Assembly (NCBI RefSeq): GCF_021347895.1
Contig: NC_067123.1
Coordinates: 38,117,571 to 38,181,570, forward strand
DNA length: 64,000 nt
Reading direction: 5' to 3'
Source of the DNA: Acanthochromis polyacanthus
Taxonomy: Eukaryota; Chordata; Actinopteri; Pomacentridae
The notes below the pieces were generated by a model, which was not told the origin of the DNA, searched no databases, and saw only the letters and a program-made list of their open reading frames with translations. Positions within the stretch are counted from its first letter, which is position 1. The number at the start of each line of letters is the position of its first letter. Of the stretch, positions 26,233 through 37,722 are shown in pieces. The translations under genes were made by a program, and so were the position numbers.

Positions 26233-27204
26233 CCATCAGCAGACAAGGAACTCAGTTTTCCGCTCACTCCTTTTCTCTCCAAAGGGCATTTCTTCATTTC
26301 CTCTCATTCATAAAAACATGATTGTACGTGATTGAAATAGAAAAAAAGAGTCGTCTTCAATACTAATTCACTTTGTCCTATTGACTAAGCCTTCTCCCAC
26401 TTTGGCTTTGTCACTTGTCAGTTTTTCCAATTTGAAATGAGTTGATTTAGATTTGATTTAATTTATTTTGAACAAAAAAGAATCAGGGTCCAAATCGCAT
26501 TATTCCCCCAAGTACAATAAAAGTACAGCAAATTATCCTGGCGACATTGGTGCAGGAAAACATCGACAGCTCTGCCAGCGACATGCGTAACGCACCGGCT
26601 CGGGGCAAACAACTGGAATGGTAATAAAGTTAGCACAAGTGGCTGGTAGTGTGCAGAATTTCTGATTTTGTCCTCAGTTCTTGGTCCTGTGTGCGCCTGA
26701 TAATAAGACCTAACAGAAGAAGTATTTTTGGAATCGCATTTGTCTTCTTTCTTGCCAGGAATTAAAGAAGAACAAAAGTTTTGCTACACTTGTATACGCA
26801 CATGTATATCCTGCAACAACTCTGAATTTTCTGTGATGGAATCATTGAAAAACATGCATCTTTGTCACAAAAAAAATAAAACAATCATGCATTGTGGTTC
26901 TTTCATTGAAATGTTGTATGTCTTCTGAAAATATGACAAAATCTGCTGGTTCAAAACATACAATCAGCAATGCTAATATTCAGTGAAATGGTCTTTTTCA
27001 CCACAAATAGCTCAAATATTGTCCCAAACAAATGCAATGTAAGAAAAAAAAGTTGTTCAATGAGCGACTTTGTTATCTGTCATGTCTTCCTGGTTGTCGC
27101 ATTTCCTTTTGCTGTGTTCTTTTCAATGTTATTTGGTTGATTTCACTTAATGGAAGTATTAATTTGTGCTTAATCCTGTTTTTTTTCCTGCTTTTCTCTT
27201 TCAG

Positions 27205-27248
27205 ACTGGCATGGCGTTAACATATGATCCTGCTGCAATGCAGAATGG
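27205..27248 (+). CDS. rbms3: rbms3 exon B: GMALTYDP segment
   Basis: A 44-bp exon encoding TGMALTYDPAAMQN plus the first two bases of a Gly codon (phase 2 out). The acceptor is a pyrimidine tract ending TTTCAG and the donor is GG|GTAAGA. Frame continues exactly from exon A (phase 0) into exon C. As I recall the mammalian RBMS3 sequence, this segment reads AGMALTYDP and has one more residue before QNG, so the fish copy seems one codon shorter. The exon length is not a multiple of three; skipping B alone would shift the frame, whereas skipping B and C together (141 bp) would not. Confidence 0.95.
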
Positions 27249-28498
27249 GTAAGAGCTTGATAGTCAATCTATCCCTGGCACCATCTAATACACTCACCTC
27301 TTGGCTCATAGGACCGTAGTCAATATCACTGTCATACATAAAGATTAATGTAGTGTCTGCACTTTGTTACTGTTTGATTAAGGAAATCTATGTGGACTAC
27401 AATTATCGGTTTTCATTGGTGGGGTCGGGCGAGAAACGGCAAAGAGGCGCTGAGTGGGCTTGTGCGAGTGTTTGGGTCCTCCTATGTGTGTGTGTGTGTG
27501 TTTTGTGTCTTTATGTCATGACTTAATGGTGCTGTGGAAATAAACGACCCGGCAACGTGTTTTATTTTCCCCCAAAGTACTGAAACAGGAAGCAGAGCGC
27601 CGAGGCTCCCTCTATCTCCCTCTGGCCTCAGTCATCCACAGGAAGCTCCTCATTCCCACTTCCTAAACCGCCGATCCCCCAGAGACTCTGAGTCAGTCTG
27701 GAAAAAAAAAAAAAAACTGGATGAATAGCATCACTCTTTTTACACACGTGTCAAAGCTTGCTTTGCTGCAAATCTGCCAAATTAAAATCCCAAAAGATGC
27801 TCGTGTTAAACAACAAACCTGCGGAGTACAAATGCAGTTAAAGATGAAAATGAAAGTGTAAAAAAAAAGAAATGGCACCTTTTATTTCTCACACTGCGCT
27901 TACAGGTACATCAACATTCAAGTGCAAATTGGATTAGTGAATTTAAAACATAATTATGATGCAAATTAGCCTTATCTAATGCATGTATATGTATGCTGTT
28001 GTAGGACTGAATTTACATCTCCTCATTTGCATGAATATTTGAATAAATTTAACCGTATTATTCCATAGGAGATCAAAAAAGAGAAACATTTTTCCGTCTA
28101 TATTAAGATGGAATCCAAACCGGAAAAGACAGAGCATTGTGTGATATTAAAGCATCCAAGCCTCGGATTTAATTCCACATTGTTTGGACTCAAATATTGT
28201 ATATGTAAAAAATGTTTTTATTTATAACTGCAACTATTGTATTTACCTGCATAATCAGTTAAAGCCAAGTAATCTCAGAGCACTGCACAAAGTGAGTCCC
28301 TAAATATTATATTATTGAGAGAAATTGAAAAACCCAGCCGTCATATGTAGAAAATGATCAATGCTGCAACATTTCCCATTGTCATAAATGGAGAATGCAT
28401 GTTTCACAAAGTTGCTGAACAATAGCAATCAAGTGCTGTTTTTCCACCACATACGGATATATTTCATGTTTTGTAGACTATGCATGAGTAAAAACACG

Positions 28499-29147
28499 AA
28501 CCTTCTGAACTCCAAAATCTATTAGAGGTTGTTAGGTTCCCATTTCTGAGATCCTTGAAACTGTAAAAACTTTTAAAAATCTCCAATTTTCAACTTTCTG
28601 GTGTTTCTTGAATGCATCATGTGTCAATCACTTTATTCCACTATTTCTTGTTTTTTAATTTATTACAAAATAAAATACTTGCTCTAACCAGAATCAGTAA
28701 AAAACAAAAACAGCCTCTGGTCCTCAGCACAACCACGACGTCATTAGTGACTCGGCTTCAGTCAGCGGTGACGTAACAAACATTTTTATACAGGAGGCAG
28801 GTATGACGGCAAACTAAAAATGGAAGTAGTGAAAGATCTCATGCATGTCGAGTCTCCTTTTCGCTTCAGTGTCGGTAACACATCTGGTCCCTTGGAAAAA
28901 TGTTCTAAACGGTAATAATTTTTTTTTTCAATTTTTGTAAACTTTGTTTTTTAATTGAACTTAGATTTTTTTTTTCATGATTTACGGCACGATAACATTG
29001 TCATGTTGCACAGAAGACGTTTTTAAATTCTTTCTACTTCTCGTCATTGTTGTGCTGTTTCCATGGAGATGCAGGATTATTTTTTGCACTAAAAATGAGC
29101 CCACATTGAGCAAAATTTTGCTGAGAATGTTTGGGGTTCAGAGGGTT
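28499..29147. mobile_element. CTGAACTCC-family element with inverted ends
   Basis: The left end AACCTTCTGAACTCCAAA and the right end TTTGGGGTTCAGAGGGTT are inverted repeats (about 16 of 18 positions). Internal blocks (TGGAAGTAGTGAAAGATC; TCACTTTATT) recur in related copies at 34707, 37244 and 49367. The element is about 650 bp and non-coding. A TTAA target next to CCCT ends, best preserved at 37240-37243, suggests a piggyBac-type non-autonomous element; that family assignment is inference. Confidence 0.65.
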
Positions 29148-30536
29148 GATTTGTATGCAAAAAATGACAAGAAATCTACAGTATTTTATCCTACAGAATC
29201 ATTTTACTCTCAAATGTGCTCAGTTTGACTCGATTATGAACAATATGCAGTAAATGACAGTGCAAATTGATGCCCAACAGTGTTTTTGAGCTGGGTCAAT
29301 AAATGATTGCAGGACTTTTTGTATCATAGTTGATATTTTTGCTGTTTTTGGACCTAAAATGAACATGGCCAACTATAACCAAACACCACATGGCATTTTT
29401 ACACAAAGATTCTTCTAAATATTACATATAAAACTCAGTAAAATTGAAATTGAGAGGTTATTTATAAAGATATTGTAGTAAACCTGTTGACTACTTTACA
29501 TTAAATAACTCAGAAAGTCTGAGTCTTCCAGTCTTTTCTTCAGGAGGAAATGACATCATGTGGAGCAGGTCATGTGATCTGGAATTAACACACTTCCTTG
29601 AGAGGTGTTTTTGTGATGGGTAACTTAGTGGAAAGAGATTTCTCAGACACTAATACAATTTGTTGTTTTCTATCTAAAATTATATATATTACCAAAAATA
29701 AATATCTGTCATGATTATCTCAACTTAATAAAAAGAACACAATCAAAACAATTTTGAATCATCTCATTTTACTATTGTTTAGCTCATTAGAAGGTGGTTG
29801 TTATTTTTCATGTCATTTTTTAGTTAATAAGTGATTGTTTCCATAAAAAAATAATGATGGAATTTGTAAAGACATGATCATAATGAACATAAAAACATTA
29901 TTTTTTTTGAATTTTAATAAAAAAGTATGCAAGATATGGACTTCAAAAGTCCCTCAGTTGGACATTGACCCAGCTGTTAATGTGGATCAGGGGTCTTCAG
30001 GACACCGAACAGAGCATGATGGATGCAAGAAACAACACATGGCGTCAGTACTGAATGTTGAAATTGAATGCAATGACATCAAGCGTAGTTACATAACTCG
30101 TCTCGTAACCTCAGTCAGCTCAGGTGGCGGAGACTGCATGACGTTTCACTCAACCTTTCAGCTGGTATCAGTGACATTCGGTTGCTCTAAACCTCCAACA
30201 ATGAGATAAAGCAGCGTGGCCGACCACCTCCCTTCTCCACAGCTTAAGTCAAACCACGGCTGCTTGAAATGCATTGAGTTTCCCCCGAGCTCAGCCTGCA
30301 AGCATGTTACTTAAGTCAGCAGCCAGCACAGCACAGTGTAGCCGAAATACTAAAATCTATGTGTGGGGAAAAAAAATACAGAACCTCCTACTGTATATGA
30401 TGACAAGGCTTAAGGTGGCATGTTGCTTTTCAGTTCACAACGCTTTAAGACGCTTCGTAAAACTTTAATGTGCCACTTGAAATACAGTATATGGTGAGGT
30501 GTTTTTTAGAACAAGATAAAGCATAATTCCACAGTG

Positions 30537-30540
<4 letters not shown>

Positions 30541-30634
<94 letters not shown>

Positions 30635-30647
30635 GTGTGTGTGTGTG
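30541..30647 (+). repeat. (GT)53 microsatellite
   Basis: A 107-base GT run with one CGT interruption, lying 64 bases before the left end of the Tc1/mariner copy. Confidence 0.98.
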
Positions 30648-30710
30648 CTTAGTTTGCAGCTGGGTTTTATTTCCTGCACACAAGGATTTTTTTGTTTGTT
30701 TGTGTGTATA

Positions 30711-32041
30711 CAGGTGTGTCCAAAAGTCTGAGATCACCTTGAAAATCTTTCATATTTTCATGTAAAATTGAAAAACAATGAAAAAGTTTGAAGATTTGAA
30801 AAACTTAAGCAACACAAGTTTTGTCATGTAAAATGAAAATGAAAGCTTCTGCACTGTTTGTAGTTCCGCTATCAAATTTGAGCGCATTTGTGATATCTCT
30901 GGTGTCTCTGATCTCTTTGGTATCTCTTCCGCTGAGGCAGATGACACTGAGGTGGATTTTTTTCCACTCGTCTTCATGCTCATCTGTTATGAACATGTGC
31001 ATCAAATTTTCAGCAGAACATTGCTCACTAAGCATTACTGTGACAGTGGGAAACATTCTATCAGAGCTAAGTGAAAGTGTCAGAAGTCAGATTGTTCTTC
31101 TGAGCAAAGAGGGGGTTTCTCAGTGTCAGATCATTGTATTCTGGAAACTGGATAAGTTGTGTCCATAGCATGATAAAGAAAAGACCAAAAGTAGCCACAG
31201 TATCTTAGTGAGAGGCCGAAGAGCAACTTAGTTACAGATACAGATTCTGCTAAATGGAGAATACAAGACTCTAATCGGAAAAGTTACAGTGAAATAAAAA
31301 CTGATACACTGTAACAGAAGATGAGCAGCTGCCACTAAACCACTTCTCGAGACGAGAAAACAATGTTGTCCACGTTTGGAGTGGGCTGACACATACCAGC
31401 ATTTTACTATGGATGATGTGGGAAAAGGTTCTGTTTACTGATGGACCCAGTTTAGACATTTGGCAGTAAAAGAAGTGTGTGTGTGAGGAGAGGGAATCAT
31501 ACCGCAGACTGCCAAACCCACAGAGAACGTCTCTGGGTGTTTGGAGCTCTGTAGTCTGACACCTGCACTAAATCGACTGCACACTGACCGAGGAGAAGTA
31601 GCACTTCATTCTTCAGAGACGTGTTCTACCCTCTGGTTTGCATCTCTGTGCAGAAGGATTTGTGCTGCAGCAGAATAATGAGCCCAAACACACCTCAAAG
31701 CTTTCCCAGAGGACAAAGGAGTGCTGAATGTCGTGCACTTTCCCCCACAGTCGCCTGACTTCAACCTTACTGAGATTTATTAAGGTGCACTGCTGGAGTC
31801 ATTGTCAGATCATGCTGAAAGATCGTGGGTTTTGAACAAACATATGGAGTTCATGTGTTCATAAAGCAAAACAAATATTCAAATATTATGAAATTCATAT
31901 GCATTTTTCAAAGATTATATATTTTTCCTGGAATTGTTCAGTTGACGTTAACATTTGTAAAGAAAAATTCAATTTTAAATTCAAATTGAAGGCAAAATCC
32001 AAGCATCTCCATTAGTGTTCTCAGACTTCAGGACTGCGCTC
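30711..32041 (+). mobile_element. Degenerate Tc1/mariner element
   Basis: The left end CAGGTGTGTCCAAAAGTCTG (after TA at 30709-30710) and the right end, ending before TA at 32042-32043, are imperfect inverted repeats: TCTCAGACTT near 32020-32029 mirrors AAGTCTGAGA on the left. The length of about 1.33 kb suits a Tc1-like element flanked by the expected TA duplication. A transposase relic lies inside. Its presence only in the intron and its many lesions say it is long dead. Confidence 0.85.
31056..31790 (+). pseudogene. Tc1-like transposase relic
   Basis: Fragments of a DDE transposase in order on the + strand. The helix-turn-helix region SELSESVRSQIVLLSKEGVS (about 31056-31117) resembles the N-terminal DNA-binding domain. 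VLFTDGPSLDIWQ (about 31427-31467) corresponds to the first catalytic Asp block. LQQNNEPKHTS (about 31665-31700) corresponds to the usual DNDPKHTS block, with the catalytic Asp changed to Asn. PPQSPDFNLTEI (about 31743-31777) corresponds to PAQSPDLNPIE. Several stops and frameshifts separate these blocks, so no protein can be made. Confidence 0.85.
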
Positions 32042-32182
32042 TACATTTGTGTATCTGTCTGTTAACTCTGCATATTTATATGATGCTCTGTGCTGTGTCA
32101 TCTCTGCTCTCTGTTCTTCAATCCTGTTTTTGACTTTTCCACTTTTGTCTCTCCTCCCTTCCCCTCTTCTCTCCCTCCTCAG

Positions 32183-32279
32183 GTTCTACTCCTCGCCTTA
32201 TAGCATCGCCACCAACCGCATGATCGCACAGACCTCCATCACGCCCTTCATCGCTGCTTCCCCCGTTTCCACATATCAG
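32183..32279 (+). CDS. rbms3: rbms3 exon [15 protein letters not shown] segment
   Basis: A 97-bp exon. One base completes the Gly codon from exon B and 32 codons follow ([14 protein letters not shown] through ASPVSTYQ). The acceptor is CTCCTCAG after a long pyrimidine tract and the donor CAG|GTGGGC, phase 0 out. The block [15 protein letters not shown] is the RBMS3 form as I remember it (RBMS1 has PYIASPVSSYQ), which is a main reason for the paralogue call. I recall Pro where this copy has Ala in RMIAQ. The segment is part of the disordered, Ser/Thr/Pro-rich C-terminal region. Confidence 0.97.
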
Positions 32280-33744
32280 GTGGGCCATAATGCATTGCAT
32301 TATGGGTAGATTGCTGTGTGTGTGTAACAGGGGGGATGGAAGAGAGAGGGTGGGCTGCAGAACAGCATGAGGTTCTCTCTTCTTCTCTCGTTGTCTCTTG
32401 GCTGCTCCAGCTGTGCTGGATGACATCTGTTTCGTAGGCGGCAAACACAACAGGCATCAGAAAACAAGCAACAAAAAAGGAGGGATTTTAAAAAAGGCTG
32501 ACAGGGTAGAAAAAAGAAACTCGGCCATCAAAAAATGAAAGTGTCGAGGAAAAACTAACAGTTTCCTCCCTCCCAGTTTCCTGACCTCTTTTGTGCTCTC
32601 TCAGCTGCAAATTCTTTTTTTTCGTTTTATTTTATTTTTACCAACTTCAACACAATTCCCTTCCTTTTCCAGAGTGAATTTCCACATTCCTCACGGCTCT
32701 GATCTGTGCAGTAATGCAACAGAACAGAACAGGAACGTAAAAATTGGTTCTGTGATATGTCGGGAGCGTTAACCATTTTCTGTCACTGCACATTTCACGC
32801 AACAGCCTTTGTGGAGTCTAAACATCAAGAGGCAGCGACACTGTGGCCTCTCGCTCCCACACTGTCGTTTAACATCGGCCGTGCTTGGTATGCAGAGACG
32901 CAGAGGCGAGGATGGCGGGTAAGAGAAAGGAGATGAAGGATAGGTGGGAAAATAGACGAGACAGATGGAGAGAAAGACAACCAGGGAGAGGAGGAAGGAT
33001 GGTTCAGGTGGCGTTGATGGCGATGGCTCGGGTGGGTGGGCAGAGGAGGGGTGTTGCTGAAGGTTGCTGTGCCCGTCTTTGAGGCACGCTTGATTAAAAC
33101 TCTGGTCCAGTACCTGCGGTGGAGGGGCAGGGGGGAGAAAAGTGGGCCAGGGCGCGTCTCTAATCCCCTCTCGGAAGGCTTCCCAAATTGATTTATCAAA
33201 AACAATGGCCAGGCTTTTGAGGAATATTAATCCTCACAGTTTCAATATCGGGCAGCTCTGCCGCCGCTTCCTGTAATATTGCCCTTCAGCCAGTCACGGC
33301 GGGAAGGTGAGTCCTTCATCTTCCGCTCAAGTACAAAGAGACACAGCAAAAAGAAAGAGAGAAGACAAGCCAGGCAGCCATATATGCCAGACAAAAGGAA
33401 ATCACTTCCTTTCATGATGGAAAGGATTGCTTTTGTAATGAAAATCTCAAGGTGCATAGAAATGACTGCATGCCATTCCGTCTTTTATGTTTATGTTGAG
33501 CTGGTATTTTGTGAGCTGCAGTTTTGATAGGATTGATTTATCAAATCTGCAAATGACCCATACCAACAGCAGTGTTCTGGCATTCTTTTAAAGCCTGGCT
33601 CCAGCGGGCTTGAATGATGATTGGCTTTGTTTCCTGGAAAAACAGCTTTGATGATCCACATGAGAGGAGCCAGCCCGGGCCAGATCACTACCAAGATTTG
33701 AGCTGGTGCCGCCAGCCAGCCGTGGCCTGGTTTACATCACCGAC

Positions 33745-33925
33745 TCCGCACACTGGCTCGCTGGCTGACTAAATATGTGGCTGGATGGCTGGTTGGAAGT
33801 GCGACTGGCTCGCTAACTAGCTAACTGGCTGACTGTTCGGCGTTACGTGTGACTAGTGCGGACGAGTGGCCAACTGGCTGACTGCACAGCTGAACGACTG
33901 ACTGACCGGCTTTTTGGCTTATTGG
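33745..33925 (+). repeat. Degenerate GCTGGCT/GACTGACT repeat
   Basis: About 180 bases dominated by GGCTGGCT, CTAACTAGCTAACTGGC and GACTGACTGACC steps with a four-base rhythm. Interruptions are frequent, so this is an ageing tetranucleotide array. Confidence 0.8.
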
Positions 33926-34706
33926 CTTAAACTGTAACACAAGCTGTGAAGTTCAGCCAGAGGTTGGGAGCTTCTTAAGTCGAGTACATTTTATCATTCG
34001 CTTCCACTGAACCTAATGTGTGATATATGCAAGTTAAAATAAAGAAACACTTTATCAGAGCGGATTCTTTTGGATCCTTTGAGGGAAGTCGAGTCCTCAT
34101 AAGCATTCAGTTCTCTTTGTGCTTCGTGCTGCACTTTCTTACGTTACTGATAGCTGATCTGCCTGTGGCTTTCTGCCTCATTTCTATTATTCTGGTGTTT
34201 GGCTTGAAAGTTTTTGATGCCGTTTCTCAAGCAAGCCTGGAGGAAGTACAGTCCCCCTCATGCCTCACACTGTTAATATTGTAACTTCGCTTTGCCAATA
34301 GACTGCATGATAGCGACAGTCTTACGAGTTTGTTGCACATCACACTGTGTGAGATGGGTTTAATAAAAGTCTTCTCAAGGATGTTACGTAATGCAACGAA
34401 TGTCTGCCGTATCCTAGAGACAAAACAGGTGCGTGCAGAGACGCCGTTAAATTGCGTCATTCATCTGCTCTCGTGTGCTGAAAATCTGATAAAAAAACAT
34501 CAGAGTGCTGGATAATGACACGACAATGAGATTTATAAACTTTTTAGGAAGAGGGGAAAAAAGGTAACACAAAAGGCACGTTTAGCAAAATAATTCTGTT
34601 CATCTGTAGAAGCTCGCCGGTGTGTTTTGCATTATGGGATTGTTTAAATGTTTGATCTTTTCTTTGGTTGCTGCTGAAGCTTTAAACTGTCCCACATTAG
34701 AGTCTA

Positions 34707-35287
34707 AGTCCTCTGAACCCCAAGAGGTTTCTGGGAATTTTGATTCACTGTGGAATCATTTTTCACCGCAAGCTAAAGTCCTGCACCTCTTTGGAAACAG
34801 CACAGCTGTGACTAGAAGCAGAGAGAACGCAAAAATGTCTTCTCTGCAGTGTGACGCAGTTAAAGTGTCACGAAAAGTTAAATTTATTATCCAGATAATT
34901 CATTTTGCTGAAATTGGAAAAGACGTGGTGCTACCAATTTTGGAGCATTTTTAATTTGTTTCCGTCTCGTCTCCTGCCTGCTCTGTGTAAACACAGCCTG
35001 CAGTTCAATCAAAAAGTCCCTGAGTTTTTGTCGCATCATATTTGGCTCCATCTCAATTGTACCGAGAGCTCAGAATTATTTGTTTTTACAAAATCTTGGC
35101 GCTGCAAAGGATTTATTTTTGGTGAATTTTTAAATAAAACATGTTGCCGAAGGACAGAAAGCTAAAAATAAATCCAATGAATGTTTTTGTTTTTACAGTT
35201 TCTGGCTCTGATAAATGGTTTGGGGATTATTTTATAGTTAATATCTCTTTTTCAAATCTGTCAGAGTTTTGTCCTTCAGAGGATTGA
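34707..35287. mobile_element. CTGAACTCC-family element
   Basis: It begins TCCTCTGAACCCCAAG and ends near CCTTCAGAGGATTGAG. Internal blocks TGTAAACACAGCCTGCAGTT and CTGGCTCTGATAAATG match the copy at 49367-50000 (TGTCAGCACAGTCTGCAGTT and CTGGCTCTGATAAATG) in the same order. Non-coding and diverged. Confidence 0.6.
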
Positions 35288-36318
35288 GGATTGAGATTTT
35301 GCTGAATTTCTCTCACAGTTTTCTTGTCCCCTTTTTTTAAATCACTGAGTCTGACTAGAGTCTCAAGAATACAGCCTTTCTCTCTATTAAATAATCATAT
35401 GATGGTCATGCAGTATCTCAGTCAGAAAACGCTGAAGATAAGTGATTAAAGATAAGCCCTCTGTGTGTCTGTCTGCTGTCCTGTTCAGCTGAGGAGAACA
35501 AACACTGCCATGTATAAACAAGCAGACTTGGCGTCACGTTATAGAATATCCGGCTTGTTTAGGTGCAGATCCAAATCACGCATTTGGGTTGGCTCAGTGG
35601 ATTGATTGCTCTTATAGCCGATTATTCCATGTTTGTCTTTGTTTAATCTAATCATTTTACCAGGATCAGCGGCCGGTCTGTGTGTTTGTCTGCTACAAGC
35701 TGTCTAATTCCTCTCTCCAGCACATCTAAAAGCTCTGTTTGTTCTTTGTCCATTCCTCCAGTTTCCTCGTAATTGCCACTGTCACTGTTTCAGCATCTCT
35801 TTATAACGTTCTCCTCCACGTTTGTAAATATGCATGTTTTCCCTCTGGTGATAGCTCGATGTCTTCTGTCCTAGCGACCGCTTTAGATTAAAATAATGCT
35901 ATTGGGATTTTGTAGGTCTTCTGTCAGTCCTCAGAAGACTTTTGACCTCTCTTTCGGCGGCATCGGGTCGGGCATGATTATTATTATAATAGAGAAGGAG
36001 CCTAATTTATGGGCTCTATGCAGAAGTCATACTGTTGGCAATAATGAGAAGGCAGGAGGGAGATTTGCTGCCTCCAGACTTTCAAATTCTTTTAGTAATT
36101 CTTTGGCATAACTTAGTCTCTGTAAAGTTCAGCCATTTTCGGTGCATTAAAAACCAGAGCGATCATTTTAAAACCTCCCGACTGAGGAGGTATTTGAACG
36201 TATTGTGAATATTTGAGCTGCGTTTAGTTCTTTATGTGGGATACCGCTTGGATCTGAGTCAGACTGAGGAAAATTTATATTGCCACCATCGTTTTACATT
36301 TCATGTGTTTCTTCTCAG

Positions 36319-36369
36319 GTCCAGAGTACGTCATGGATGCCTCATCAACAATATGTTATGCAACCTACA
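36319..36369 (+). CDS. rbms3: rbms3 exon D: 17-codon cassette-type exon
   Basis: A 51-bp exon of exactly 17 codons, VQSTSWMPHQQYVMQPT, phase 0 at both ends. Acceptor CTTCTCAG, donor ACA|GTAAGT. Because neighbours C and E also meet in phase 0, skipping D would remove 17 residues and keep the frame. The corresponding segment in RBMS1 (VQSPSWM...) is conserved, so it is a real family exon. The two glutamines replace prolines that I recall in the mammalian protein. It is followed by the longest intron in the window. Confidence 0.95.
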
Positions 36370-37243
36370 GTAAGTACTCTGCCATTCACCTGCAGCAGCT
36401 GTCCTTGACTGTCCACCGGGGCCCAGAGTTAGTTTAAATCTATGATTTGGCCTCCAGCCTCTCCCTCCTGCACAGCATTTCGTGAGAGTTGTTGAAAGGT
36501 TTTAGGGCGCACTTGTTAAAAAAGGCTTATTTTACGTTTACGCTGAAAATAGTTTACAACATGGAGATTTTTATATATTCAGCGTAATATTACTGACCAG
36601 AAAAATAGAGTCTGTCTGGAAAAAAAACCACATTCTGCCTCCGCTGCAGGTCAAATGTTAAACCAACACGCACGTGGCCACGCTGCATAACAACTTCTTA
36701 TGGCGAAATGATTACAGCATCTCCATCCTGCAGTTACTATACAGAGTTTTATAAAGCGCAATTCTGATAACCGCAAGTTTCCATCTTTCCTAAATATACA
36801 AACACATTTTGAAGTTGTTTTTTTTTTTGTTTTCTTTTTTTGGGGGGGTTGGGATTTTATTGGCGTCGCTGGTGCCAGGAAGCAATTCAGCATCATGCAC
36901 CAGACCGCAGCACAAGACAAACTGCAGACTGTTGCTCGGGGTTACCCGGCTGAGCAGCAGACAGGGGCAGAAAAATAATATTAATTAGATTTCGCTCGCT
37001 AGCAACACAGTCGGCAACAGTGAGGTAGTCACACGGCATCTGATGATCTCATGGCATTCAGAACATTAGTTTTCTGAGAGTCCAAAATCCAGTTTTTATT
37101 GGTCACAGAGGTTGCAAATCAGTTATTTAATGTATTAGTCACTAGCAAAATCCTGTTCCCATTCTTTGTGTGAAAGCTATGTTTTCTTGGGTGTCACTTT
37201 GTGGATTATTCACCTTTTTTATTACAAATCAGGCAGACATTAA

Positions 37244-37530
37244 CCCTCTGAACTCCAAAACTGAGTGAAGGGTTTCTAAAGCAGGTAATCTTTTCAAAAT
37301 TGCCAAAATTACGCTGTGTATGAGAGCCAGGAGTTGTAAAAAAATGATAGCTTTGAACAAAAGGTGAAGTATTTATCTGCGACACGCTGTTCCGTCTGGA
37401 AAATTATTAAAATCTAATCTTCAAATCAGGATATTTCATCAGAGTCACTTTATTTTTCCTTGTCTCATTTAAAAAATAAAAAAAAAATCCCAAATAATTT
37501 GCATGACCAGATTCTGTTAAAAAGCTTGTA
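37244..37530. mobile_element. CTGAACTCC-family element, truncated
   Basis: The left end follows TTAA (37240-37243) and reads CCCTCTGAACTCCAAAAC. The blocks TCACTTTATTTTTCCTTGTC and CCAGATTCTGTTAAAAAGC parallel the copy at 28499. The right half and right end are missing; the sequence passes into a SINE at about 37533. Confidence 0.65.
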
Positions 37531-37532
37531 GT

Positions 37533-37722
37533 TGGACGCCTGAGTAGCGAAACAGGCTGAGCAGGCGATCAATAAAGTGGGGCTGTAGTCTGCATGCAGC
37601 GGTCAATGGTTCGATTCCCGCCCATGGCATTTTGCTGCAGGTCACTCCCTCATTATTCTCCCCACCTGCCTGTCTTCCTCTCACTATGACTGTCAAATAA
37701 AGATGCAAAAAAGGCCAGAAAT
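37533..37722 (+). mobile_element. tRNA-derived SINE
   Basis: The head has an A-box-like TGAGTAGCGAAACAGG (37541-37556) and a perfect B box, GGTTCGATTCC (37608-37618). The body reads TTTGCTGCAGGTCACTCCCTC, then a CT-rich part, and the tail TGTCAAATAAAGATGCAAAA with AAGGCC. This is a well-known fish SINE layout, distinct from the other two SINE types here. It sits inside or at the edge of a CTGAACTCC element. Confidence 0.85.

Larger units (their letters stand above)
18864..27204 (+). other. rbms3: rbms3 intron A-B (8.3 kb)
   Basis: Intron between GAG|GTAAGA and TTTCAG|ACT. It holds (CA)n at 20299-20327, a SINE at 22600-22948, (CT)n at 23720-23747, (GT)n at 24431-24465, a purine-rich tract at 25831-26005 with GT runs to 26047, and (CA)n at 26186-26232. 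The stretch 18990-19810 is AT-rich with nothing recognisable. A C-run acceptor-like site at about 25210-25228 is followed by a weak GTAATC; I do not call an exon there. Confidence 0.9.
27249..32182 (+). other. rbms3: rbms3 intron B-C (4.9 kb)
   Basis: Intron between GG|GTAAGA and CTCCTCAG|GTTC. It is AT-rich. Recognisable content: a pair of octamer motifs at 27959-28032, a CTGAACTCC-family element at 28499-29147, a (GT)n run at 30541-30647 and a dead Tc1/mariner copy at 30711-32041. The interval 29150-30530 is AT-rich with nothing I can identify. Confidence 0.9.
32280..36318 (+). other. rbms3: rbms3 intron C-D (4.0 kb)
   Basis: Intron between CAG|GTGGGC and CTTCTCAG|GTCC. It contains a degenerate CTGG/CTGA repeat at 33745-33925 and a CTGAACTCC-family element at 34707-35287. 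The rest (32280-33740 and 35290-36318) is ordinary unique-looking sequence with CT-rich patches. Confidence 0.9.
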
